The notes below the pieces were generated by a model. The model saw only the letters and a program-made list of their open reading frames with translations, made no database searches and was not told the DNA's origin. 64,000 nt of DNA, from contig PLJD01000043.1 of the NCBI GenBank assembly GCA_003140175.1, positions 77,271 through 141,270 on the forward strand. The letters are read 5' to 3'. Origin of the DNA: Actinomycetota bacterium. GTDB taxonomy: Bacteria > Actinomycetota > Acidimicrobiia > IMCC26256 > PALSA-555. Of this stretch, positions 25,817 to 33,355 are shown piece after piece (position 1 is the stretch's first letter; every line of letters begins with the position of its first letter). A program made the translations under genes and the position numbers.

Positions 25817-26713
25817 TCACAGACCGGCCACCTCCCGCAAGTACGCCCGGGCCTTCTTGGCGTAGGCCAGCGGATGCGCCTTCGCGGGGTCTTGTTCCGC
25901 CTCGACCACGAGCCAGCCCTCGTAGCCCCGCTGACCCAATGCGTCGAGAAACGCCGGGAAGTCGATCATCCCGTCGCCCGGGACGGTGAAGACGCCGGCG
26001 CGGATGGCGTCACCGAAGGACATCCCACGGCGGGCTGCCTCCTCCACGACGGCTCCCCGGAGGTCCTTCAGATGCACGTGCTTGATGCGGTCGAAGTGGT
26101 CGTCGACGAGCTCGACGGGGTCCCCGCCGCCCCAGGTGAGGTGACCGGTATCCAAGAGCAGGTGCACCGCGTGGGGGTCGGTGTCGGCGAGCAGCCGGTC
26201 GACCTCGGCCCGCGTCTGGACGCCCGTCCCCATGTGGTGGTGATAGCAGAGGCGCATGCCGGCGTCCGCGGCGCGAGCGCCCAGCTCGTTGAGCCCCTCG
26301 ACCATCGCCTTCCATTGGTGGTCGTTGAACACCGGCTTGTTGGCCAGGAGTGCGACCGGCTGTTGGTGGACGGCGTTGCCCAATTCGGCCGTGCCGATGT
26401 CCGTTCCTCCGATGGCGTGAATGAACTCGAGCTGGCGACGGAAGTTGTCGATCGTCTGCGTGGTCATCTCGTTCACCGTGAAGTATGTGCTGACCCAGGG
26501 CTCCGAGACGCGAAGCCCGCGCAGCTCGAGTGCCTCGTGGAGCTGCTCAGGATCCGACGGGAACGTGTGGCCGATGCTGCAGCCTTCGAACCCCGCGAGC
26601 GCGATCTCGCTGACGCACTGCTCGAACGAGATGTCGCTGCCGATGGTTGGGAAGTCGTCGTTGATCCAACAGGTCGGCGTGATACCGAGGGACACCTTCT
26701 GACGGTCGAACAC
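25817..26713 (-). CDS. Sugar phosphate isomerase/epimerase family, inosose dehydratase-like
   Basis: A 298-residue TIM-barrel protein. VSLGITPTCWINDDFPTIG closely resembles the opening of 2-keto-myo-inositol dehydratases (IolE). The metal site is seen as Glu in AELGN, Asp-His in LLDTGHLTWGG, His in KHVHLKD and the final Glu in LVVEAEQDP. The reaction is probably dehydration or epimerisation of a keto-sugar or inosose. GTG 26713 is chosen because GGAGG is correctly spaced, whereas GTG 26719 touches it. It lies 40 bp downstream of the pyranose-oxidase-like gene, so it may process the keto-sugar that enzyme makes. Confidence 0.8.
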   Translation of the reverse strand: MFDRQKVSLGITPTCWINDDFPTIGSDISFEQCVSEIALAGFEGCSIGHTFPSDPEQLHEALELRGLRVSEPWVSTYFTVNEMTTQTIDNFRRQLEFIHAIGGTDIGTAELGNAVHQQPVALLANKPVFNDHQWKAMVEGLNELGARAADAGMRLCYHHHMGTGVQTRAEVDRLLADTDPHAVHLLLDTGHLTWGGGDPVELVDDHFDRIKHVHLKDLRGAVVEEAARRGMSFGDAIRAGVFTVPGDGMIDFPAFLDALGQRGYEGWLVVEAEQDPAKAHPLAYAKKARAYLREVAGL

Positions 26714-26753
26714 CCTCACCTCCTACGGCTTGGTCGCCCAGCGTCGCGCTTCC

Positions 26754-28355
26754 TCAGGCCAGGATGTGCTGGGCCGCTTTCAGCGCGATGGCCACGCTGG
26801 TCAAGGTCGGGTTGCTCGCGTTGCCGGTCGGGATCAGACCGTTTCCTCCCAGGTAGAGGTTGTCTATACCCCAGACCTTCGACGTGTTGTCGACGACGCT
26901 GGTGTCCGGGCTGGTTCCCATGCGGGTGGTACCGGAGATGTGCAGGGGAAGACCGGGGTCGACGAAGCGTGGTTCGGAGCCCGGTAGGAACCCGCCGAGC
27001 ACGCTCGCCGCTCGGAGCATGTCTCGCATCATGAGGTGCTGGCGCCGCCGGTCTTCGTTGCTGAGCGAGTACTCGAAGGTTGGCTGCGGCATCCCGAACA
27101 TGTCGTGGTGGACATCGGAGAAGATCACCCGGTTGTCTGGGCGTGGCGCGGTGATACCGAACCAGCGCAGGTCGACGATGAGGCGAGCGTCGACGTTCGG
27201 TGCGACGTCCCCATAGTGGAACGCGTCCCGGTGGATCTGGCAGTGCCAGGGTCGATCTTCCGACACTGGTATCCAGACCTGCGGCTCGGGGTCATCACTG
27301 GGAATGGGAACTGGGTCGTGGGGCCTGCTCTTGGCATGCTGCCGGACCCGGTCGGCGAACCGCTCATCAGCTTCGATCGCGTCGACGAGGTCTTGGTGGA
27401 GCACGATCTGGCAGAACGCGACCGGCTGCTCGCAGAGATAGCGCCCGAGCGGCTTCGGTCGGATCCCCGATGCGTAGAGCAACTGGGGAGTCAGTACGGC
27501 ACCGCACGCGATGACGAACAGGTCGGCGTCGACGCGGATCGTGCGCCAGTTCGCAAGGTCCTGCACCTCGGCATACTCGACCCGTCGCCCATCGCTGCTC
27601 AGCCGCAACTTCGTGCACAAGCACTGGGACTGCAGATCGAAGGTGTCCGGGTGTCCACCGTCGGCGAGCGGTCCGAGGACGGTGTCGGACCCGGACCATC
27701 GCACGAAGCGCGGGTTGTCGCGCCGGCGTTCGACGGCGAGGGGGAGGTTCTGGACCGCGTACGGCTCGGGCAACTCCCGGAACTCCGTCACCAGCGCCTC
27801 ACGGACGACCTGGTGCCGAATGGAGTGCTCGAACGCGTCCCGCCGCGTATTGAGCAACGTCTCGGCCTGCGTGTAGAGGTCGTCCCACTCAGCTGTCGGG
27901 ATGCAGTCGGCGAGTTCCACGCTGGGGTGGTGGCGAGGAGTGGCGCACGTCCAGTGCGTCGCCATCCCGCCGACGATGTAACTGGCAGCGGCCGCCGGCA
28001 GGTTTCGATTCGGATCTTGATCCGGGTTCTGGTTGTTGTGCACGAAGCCGTCGTACTTGCTCCTGTCCACCTGGAACGCCGCGGGGTCGAGCGTCACGAC
28101 CGCCTGGTCATTCGACGGCACCGAGAGCAGAGTGAGGTGGCCTCGAATCACCGACGAGAACATGTCGAGATTGCGCTGGTACAGGTAGGCGTTCTTGAGG
28201 TGCTCACCTGGGCGGTCCGAGAGCTTGGCGCCCGCGTCCACGACCAGCACGCGGCGCCCCGCTTCCACGAGGCGCCGCGCGAACGCGGACCCAATCGGTC
28301 CCGACCCGACGATGAAGGCATCGACCGAGATCGAATTGTCCGGATCTGGGCTCAT
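26754..28355 (-). CDS. GMC-family flavoprotein resembling pyranose 2-oxidase / glycoside 3-oxidase
   Basis: A 533-residue FAD enzyme. The Rossmann motif is FIVGSGPIGSAFARRLVEAG (about 14-33). MATHWTCATPR (about 131-141) matches the segment that carries covalent histidyl-FAD in pyranose 2-oxidase; His134 by my count. The catalytic His/Asn pair is seen in LHISGTTRMGTSPD (His ~472) and TGNASNPTLTSVA (Asn ~515). No signal peptide, in line with bacterial cytoplasmic members. It should oxidise a sugar or glycoside to a keto-sugar with O2 or another acceptor. GGAGG precedes ATG 28355. Actinobacterial relatives include C-glycoside 3-oxidases, which work with isomerase-family lyases like the neighbour. 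Confidence 0.87.
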   Translation of the reverse strand: MSPDPDNSISVDAFIVGSGPIGSAFARRLVEAGRRVLVVDAGAKLSDRPGEHLKNAYLYQRNLDMFSSVIRGHLTLLSVPSNDQAVVTLDPAAFQVDRSKYDGFVHNNQNPDQDPNRNLPAAAASYIVGGMATHWTCATPRHHPSVELADCIPTAEWDDLYTQAETLLNTRRDAFEHSIRHQVVREALVTEFRELPEPYAVQNLPLAVERRRDNPRFVRWSGSDTVLGPLADGGHPDTFDLQSQCLCTKLRLSSDGRRVEYAEVQDLANWRTIRVDADLFVIACGAVLTPQLLYASGIRPKPLGRYLCEQPVAFCQIVLHQDLVDAIEADERFADRVRQHAKSRPHDPVPIPSDDPEPQVWIPVSEDRPWHCQIHRDAFHYGDVAPNVDARLIVDLRWFGITAPRPDNRVIFSDVHHDMFGMPQPTFEYSLSNEDRRRQHLMMRDMLRAASVLGGFLPGSEPRFVDPGLPLHISGTTRMGTSPDTSVVDNTSKVWGIDNLYLGGNGLIPTGNASNPTLTSVAIALKAAQHILA

Positions 28356-28726
28356 CGAACCTCCTACTGCGCTCGCTGCGCTCCGGGCGGGACGCCTGCG
28401 CATACACCATGTGGACTTGTGATTTCGCGCCTCGAACCCGACCAGTCAAGCCGCGTTCCGCGATGGCCGCGTGCCGCCACGCCTCGGGCGGTCCGCACCA
28501 CTTGATCGTCACCGGCGACGGTGCCCTTGAGGTCGGTAGCGATCCGCCGGAACGAAGGCATACACCCGCCGACGCACGCGGCCGATACCACGTGGGCTCG
28601 CCGCCGCCCCGGTGGATAGCCTGCCGACATGAGCGACCTGCGAGGGACTCCGATGAGCGACCGATGCTGCACCACCGCCACGAGCACCTCGCTGCACCGG
28701 GACGGCGACGCGACGCCGCCGACAGG
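28356..28726. other. Divergent intergenic region between oxidase and propeller genes
   Basis: 371 bp between opposite starts. The plus-strand frame of the propeller gene is open through much of it, and ATGs at 28629 and 28653 are possible alternative starts for that gene, but the sequence before 28727 lacks propeller repeats. No clear promoter hexamers were seen. Confidence 0.45.
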
Positions 28727-30031
28727 ATGAGCGACGCCGCCGTCGTCACCGACTTTCCGGCCGCCGACGAGCCCACGTTCGAATCGACCCTTATCGAGGG
28801 CGGGCTCGCCGACGGCTATTGGATCCAGGCGGTCGACGTGGACGGGGACGGCCGCCCGGACCTTCTCACCTCTGGACTCGTTGAAGGTGTCGTCGCCTGG
28901 TACGAGAACGGGAGCTGGGACAAGCACGAGATCCATCGCCTTCACCGGCCGGTATCGCTCGATCAGGGAGACATCGGCGGCGCCGGACGACGAGATCTCG
29001 TGATCTGCCACGATTACGCCAAGACGATGTTCGACGCGACCCCGGCCGACGGTCATGTGTCGTGGCTGCGCAACCCGGGGCCCGACGGCACGGGTCAGCC
29101 CTGGGAGGTGCGGAGCATCGGCCAGCTGGGGTCCACCCACCGACTCCGACTCGGCCACTTCTCTGACCCCGAGCAGGTCGAGTTGCTCGCGCTCCCGGTG
29201 GTCGGCCCCAAGGTCGGGCGAGCCGCACTGCACGCGCCGATTCGCGTGATGCTCTACCGGCGCCCGACCGACGTGCTGGCGGCAACGTCATGGGACGCCG
29301 ACCTCGTCGACGACACGACGTTCCGAGTCATCCACGCCGCCGCCGTCGGACGCTATGGCCCGCCGTCACCCATCGGTCTCGACGCAACCGTCCTGGCAAG
29401 CGAGGAAGGCCTGAACTGGTTCGGTGTCACGAGAGAAGGAGCATGGCGAGCCGAACGGCTCGGGACTGGCGAGCTCGGGCAGCAAGACCAGACCGGGTAC
29501 AGGGGCAGCGCGAACGTGGCGATCGGGCGCATCGGCGACGACCCGTTCGCGTACATCGTCGCCGTCGAGCCGTTCCACGGGAACACCCTGGCCCTGTACA
29601 CGCCGACCCAATCCGGCTCCGACCTCGTCGGACGTTCCTGGCGTCGGACCGTCGTCGAGGTGTTCGGCGCACCCAACGAAGCAGGGGAGGGGCCAGCGCA
29701 CCATGTCGTGGCCGCCGACTTCGACGGCGACGGCAACGACGAGTTCCTGGTCGCACTGCGCGGACCAGAGCCCCATCAAGGGGTCATCTACTACAAGCCT
29801 GTGGACCTCGATGAGCCGCACCTCGAGCGGCGCAGGGTGTCCACACCGTCCGCAGCGCGCATCGCCGTCGCCGACTTCGACGGCGACGGGCGCCTCGACT
29901 TCGCGACCATCGGCTACTACGTACCGGGGTACTTCCTCTGCGACGACCCGAAGGTGATCCTCCAGTACAACCGCTTCGGCACCCCAGTCGCTGCCCAGCA
30001 AGCCATCCCCTTCGGGCCGTTGGGCGGATGA
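28727..30031 (+). CDS. FG-GAP/VCBS beta-propeller protein
   Basis: A 434-residue protein with calcium-binding FG-GAP repeats: AVDVDGDGRPDLLTSG near the start, VAADFDGDGNDEFLVAL and VADFDGDGRLDFATIG near the end, with more degenerate blades between (GDIGGAGRRDLVICHD, GHFSDPEQVELLALPV). No signal peptide is apparent from ATG 28727, unusual for this largely extracellular fold; an upstream start would not supply one. Divergent from the pyranose-oxidase-like gene, it may be part of the same sugar-oxidation module. Its function is unknown. Confidence 0.8.
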   Translation: MSDAAVVTDFPAADEPTFESTLIEGGLADGYWIQAVDVDGDGRPDLLTSGLVEGVVAWYENGSWDKHEIHRLHRPVSLDQGDIGGAGRRDLVICHDYAKTMFDATPADGHVSWLRNPGPDGTGQPWEVRSIGQLGSTHRLRLGHFSDPEQVELLALPVVGPKVGRAALHAPIRVMLYRRPTDVLAATSWDADLVDDTTFRVIHAAAVGRYGPPSPIGLDATVLASEEGLNWFGVTREGAWRAERLGTGELGQQDQTGYRGSANVAIGRIGDDPFAYIVAVEPFHGNTLALYTPTQSGSDLVGRSWRRTVVEVFGAPNEAGEGPAHHVVAADFDGDGNDEFLVALRGPEPHQGVIYYKPVDLDEPHLERRRVSTPSAARIAVADFDGDGRLDFATIGYYVPGYFLCDDPKVILQYNRFGTPVAAQQAIPFGPLGG

Positions 30032-30072
30032 CAGGGCAGGGCCGTGGCGCGCAGTCCTCTCGGAGGTAATGG

Positions 30073-30534
30073 ATGGCCTTGTACATCGGCGACCTGAAGA
30101 TCTCGAGCCCGACGTTCGAATACCACGCCGTCATCCCGACTCGGTACACGGGCGCTGGGGATGGCTTGTCCCCACCCCTCGCGTGGTCGGGTGCGCCTGA
30201 GGGCACCCGACAGTTCGCCGTCGTGTGCCACGACCCGGACGCGCCGCTGCCGCACGGTTGGACCCACTGGGTCGTGGTTGGTATCCCGCCTGACGCCAGC
30301 GAGATCCCAGAGAGTGCCTGTCCCTTCGTCGAGGCCACGAACGACTTCGGTGACGTCGGATACGGGGCACCGCTCCCGCCGCCGGGACACGGCGTCCACC
30401 ACTACTACTTCTGGGTCTATGCACTGAGCGTCGAGATCGACGCCGATGAGCGCTTCACCCGCGCCCATCTGCTCGACCGCGCCGGTGAGCACGTCATCGA
30501 GCAGGCCCGGCTGATCGGCACGGCCGAGCAGTAG
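30073..30534 (+). CDS. YbhB/YbcL-type phosphatidylethanolamine-binding (PEBP) protein
   Basis: A 153-residue PEBP/Raf-kinase-inhibitor-like protein. The ligand pocket motifs are visible: FAVVCHDPDAPLPHGWTHWV (Asp-Pro-Asp-Ala-Pro) and PPPGHGVHHYYFWVYAL (GxHHY.F). It starts with GGAGG eight bases before ATG 30073. Bacterial members bind small anionic ligands; their role is unsettled. It follows the propeller gene by 41 bp and probably shares its transcript. Confidence 0.9.
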   Translation: MALYIGDLKISSPTFEYHAVIPTRYTGAGDGLSPPLAWSGAPEGTRQFAVVCHDPDAPLPHGWTHWVVVGIPPDASEIPESACPFVEATNDFGDVGYGAPLPPPGHGVHHYYFWVYALSVEIDADERFTRAHLLDRAGEHVIEQARLIGTAEQ

Positions 30535-30558
30535 CCGGACCTGATCGAGATGCTGATA

Positions 30559-30645
30559 CTGCAAAAACCCCCAAAAATGATAGTTTTTGCAGTGTTTCGC
30601 TAGTAAAGATGCTGCAAAACCCCCCAAAAATGGGGTATATTGCAG
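30559..30645 (+). promoter_or_regulatory. abiE promoter with two operator-like inverted repeats
   Basis: Two 34-bp elements start 53 bp apart (30559-30592, 30612-30645). Each begins CTGCAAAA, contains CCCCCAAAAATG and ends TTGCAG; the first has perfect 9-bp arms CTGCAAAAA/TTTTTGCAG. TATATT at 30636-30641 is a good -10 and places the transcript start near the GTG at 30648. AbiEi antitoxins repress their promoters through paired inverted repeats, so these are the likely operators. Confidence 0.72.
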
Positions 30646-30647
30646 TA

Positions 30648-31394
30648 GTGGTACGAGAACTCAACCAAAAGCGCCTGTCCGAGATCGCCGAGGATCAGTG
30701 GGGTCTCATCACCCGTCGGCAGGCTGCTGATTTCGCCGAGGTCCCCCAGACGACGCTCGATCGCCTCTCGGCGCCGGGCGGCCTCCTTGAGCGAGTAGCC
30801 CACGGGGTCTACCGCCTCGCCGGGGCACCGGTCCCCGACCATCTCGATCTCCGGGCCGCATGGCTCCAGCTCGCACCAGCTGTCCCCGCATGGGAACGAA
30901 CGCCCATCGAGGGGATCGTCTCTCACCGGTCCGCGGCGGCGCTCTACGGCGTCGGCGACCTTCCCGCCGATCGCCACGAGTTCACCCTTCCGCGCCGGCG
31001 TCAATCCCGCCGTCCGGATGTCCGGCTCCACAAGGGCTCGCCCGCAGAGTTGGGTTGGATCAACCTCCGGGGCCTTCCGGTTACCCGGCCGTCGCAGATC
31101 GCTTCGGATCTCCTCCGAGACAATGAGGAGCCGGAGGCCGTCGCGCGTATCGTGACGGAGGCGCTTCACCACGTTTACGACTACCCGGGCAAGTTCGCTC
31201 GGGCTCTTGCGCCGCACGCGGCTCGCCTCGGGCTCCGCAGGGGCGACGGTGTAGCGGTTCTCCGCTGGCTCCTCGACCTCGTCGGTGACCCCGACACCGC
31301 AGAATGGATGCAGCTTGCCCGGACCGATGTCGCACGGTCCCAGTCCGCAGAGGTTGACCCGACCTACGGCCGACTCCGGAGCTTCAAGGTCTGA
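30648..31394 (+). CDS. abiEi: AbiEi-family antitoxin (type IV toxin-antitoxin)
   Basis: A 248-residue protein. The N-terminal winged helix (LSEIAEDQWGLITRRQAADF) is the DNA-binding domain of AbiEi antitoxins, followed by VAHGVYRLAGAPVPDHLDLR and the antitoxin domain (GIVSHRSAAALYGVGDLP, ITRPSQ-like VTRPSQIASDLL). AbiEi represses the operon and blocks the AbiEii nucleotidyltransferase. GTG 30648 is chosen because the -10 at 30636 predicts a leaderless transcript starting there; ATG 30609 lies within the promoter. The gene is intact. Its stop overlaps the toxin ATG (TGATG). Confidence 0.85.
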   Translation: MVRELNQKRLSEIAEDQWGLITRRQAADFAEVPQTTLDRLSAPGGLLERVAHGVYRLAGAPVPDHLDLRAAWLQLAPAVPAWERTPIEGIVSHRSAAALYGVGDLPADRHEFTLPRRRQSRRPDVRLHKGSPAELGWINLRGLPVTRPSQIASDLLRDNEEPEAVARIVTEALHHVYDYPGKFARALAPHAARLGLRRGDGVAVLRWLLDLVGDPDTAEWMQLARTDVARSQSAEVDPTYGRLRSFKV

Positions 31395-32279
31395 TGGACG
31401 CCGACCGGACATACAAGAGCCCGCAAGCTTTCCGTGCTGCCTTGACCCAGCGCCTGCGCACCGAGGCGCAGGCGAGCCATTGGTCGCTGCCGGAACTACA
31501 GAGACAGTTTGCCCACGACCGCCTTCTTGAACGGCTCTACAAGTTGACGAGGGATGGATCATCAAAGGTGCTGGCGCGCTTCTCGCGCGGCGATCTCTCT
31601 CCGGGCGACCATCGACGTCGATGTCCACCGTCAAGCGATGACGGATACGGCGGAGACCGACTTTCGTGCCGCAGCCGGCGTCGACCTGCGCGATTGGTTC
31701 CGGTTCGAGGTCGGTCGTTCCCTCCCGCTGACAGGGGGAGGCGTGACGCTGTCGGTCGCGGCGTACATCGGCCAAGCGGAATGGGAACGGTTCAAGGTCG
31801 ACCTCGTCGGTTCCGACTTCCGGATGACGGGCCAGCCGGAAGCGGTCCCATCGCTGGCCGATATCCACATCCCCGATGTCGAGCAGCACGGTTACCGGGC
31901 GTATCCGCTCGTCGATCATGTCGCCGATAAGGTTGCTGCCACCTTTGAGCGTTACGGCTCGACGGAGTCCCCGTCGAGCCGATACAAGGACTTGATCGAC
32001 CTCGTCGCCATCGTCAAGGGCGCGTCCCTCCCAGCGGACGCTCAGAAGGTCGCCCTTGAATCGGAGGCGAAGCGTCGAGGGATCACCCTTCCCGACAGCT
32101 TTTCCGTTCCGGATCAAGATCGGTGGGAGAAGGGTTACAAGGCTGCTGCGAAGAAGGCACGCATGACCGAGGCTGAGACTCTCGCCGAGGCCCTTGCGAT
32201 CGTGACACCCTTCACGGACCCGCTCCTCGACGGGACGGCGAGCGGTACATGGGAGCCGACTCTCGGGAGGTGGGCCTAG
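31394..32279 (+). pseudogene. AbiEii-family nucleotidyltransferase toxin with two frameshifts
   Basis: From ATG 31394 the first frame gives MDADRTYKSPQAFRAALTQR and HDRLLERLYK, then shifts near 31545. The second frame gives EGWIIKGAGALLARRSL, the nucleotidyltransferase nucleotide-binding motif, and shifts again near 31600 at a TC repeat. The third frame gives RATIDVDVHRQAM, the metal Asp pair, and runs intact to 32279 through PLVDHVADKVAATFERY, SSRYKDLIDL and the C-terminal domain. AbiEii enzymes transfer nucleotides to tRNA or GTP to arrest growth. As read, no functional toxin is made, although the antitoxin is intact. Confidence 0.8.
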
Positions 32280-32346
32280 CCATCGGATGATGAGCGGGGC
32301 CGGCCCAAGCGAACCCGCTCTGCGATCGGATTGGCACTTGGGCGTG

Positions 32347-32570
32347 TCCCATCAGGATCCCATCAAGTCGTTGCACATGAGGTCACCGGAGGGCCGTCAC
32401 GCCCATGATTGACAGGGTCGGCAGGGCAGGGTGTGACGCCAAGGTGCGAGGTTTGCGGTCTCGATCGTCGAAGTCGAACAGGACTGCACGAAGGGTGTCG
32501 GGTGATCCTCGCACTTCAGGCGGTGGCCCTACCGCGGGAATGCGCGTTCGATCCCATCAGCATCCCATCG
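32347..32570 (+). repeat. Interspersed repeat, copy R5, with both boundary motifs
   Basis: It starts TCCCATCAGGATCCCATCA at 32347 and ends with ATCCCATCAGCATCCCATC at 32551, 204 bp later, with CGAAGTCGAACAGGACTGCA between. It follows the AbiE remnant, and its last ~40 bp lie inside the 3' end of the TetR gene at 32529, supplying that protein's C-terminal residues. The gap 32280-32346 has no gene. Confidence 0.75.
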
Positions 32571-33266
32571 AGTTGCGGGCGCGAAGCTTGACCGACTCGT
32601 CGCGTCTTGGAGTGTGAGTCTGGCGAGACCACCCAGGACGAGGTGGACATAGAGCTCCTCGAGAAAGCGGGCTTGTTGCTCGGCGGGCTCCATCTGCCAT
32701 TGGGCCAGCACTGAGTCGATGCCGGCAAGGAGAATGCTGAGCGCAGCTCGGGCCTCCACTTTGGGCAGGTTGAACTCGGTCATGGCCAGCCGGGCGAAGT
32801 ATCGGACGGTGCGGCGGTCGCGGTCCCGTTGCTCCCGCCGGAGGTTCGCGTCGCGTGCGCCAGCTCGGCGGAGCCTGGCGAAGGTCGCGCCCCGCGAAGT
32901 CGCGCCGGCGAGCGCCGCCCGGATGAACGTTCGAATGACGTCTTCGAATCCTTCAGCCGCTTGGACGGCGCGCACGATCTCGGCATCGAGGGTCGCGGCC
33001 TCACGTCGGTACACAGCCGCCAGCAACTCGTGGCGGTTCGCGAAGTACTTGTACACCAACGGCCGGCTCACGCCGGCACGGCATGCCACGGCCTCCATCG
33101 ACACGGACTCCACGTCCCCTTCGCCGACGAGGGCGGCGGCTGCTTCGACAAGCGCCTCGTACCGCTCCGTCCGCCTGAGGCGGGCAGCTTGGCCGGTGTC
33201 AGCCGGAGAGCGATCCCGGGCGGCGTCTGGTCGTCCCGCGGTTGGGCTTGCGTTCTGGGCAACCAT
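32529..33266 (-). CDS. TetR-family transcriptional regulator with repeat-derived C-terminus
   Basis: A 245-residue TetR protein. The helix-turn-helix is VSMEAVACRAGVSRPLVYKY followed by FANRHELLAAVYRREA; the ligand domain ends around LVLGGLARLTLQ. The last ~20 residues (SSFAPATRWDADGIERAFPR) include WDADGI, translated from the boundary motif of repeat R5, so the original C-terminus was replaced or extended. ATG 33266 is taken as start because two perfect palindromes lie just upstream. It is divergent from the amidohydrolase at 33356, which it probably controls along with itself. Confidence 0.87.
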   Translation of the reverse strand: MVAQNASPTAGRPDAARDRSPADTGQAARLRRTERYEALVEAAAALVGEGDVESVSMEAVACRAGVSRPLVYKYFANRHELLAAVYRREAATLDAEIVRAVQAAEGFEDVIRTFIRAALAGATSRGATFARLRRAGARDANLRREQRDRDRRTVRYFARLAMTEFNLPKVEARAALSILLAGIDSVLAQWQMEPAEQQARFLEELYVHLVLGGLARLTLQDATSRSSFAPATRWDADGIERAFPR

Positions 33267-33269
33267 GGG

Positions 33270-33308
33270 GTGACACTGTGTCACGTTCGAAGGTGACAGG
33301 ATGTCACC
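33270..33308. promoter_or_regulatory. Pair of perfect palindromic operators between TetR and amidohydrolase
   Basis: GTGACACTGTGTCAC (33270-33284) and GGTGACAGGATGTCACC (33292-33308) both contain TGACA-N3-TGTCA, and their centres are 23 bp apart, about two helical turns. They start four bases before the TetR ATG and lie 48 bp before the amidohydrolase. This is a classic TetR autoregulatory arrangement. Confidence 0.82.
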
Positions 33309-33355
33309 GCCAGATGGGGTGAGCATCTGGCCCACAGGGACTAGGGGGGTCGAGC

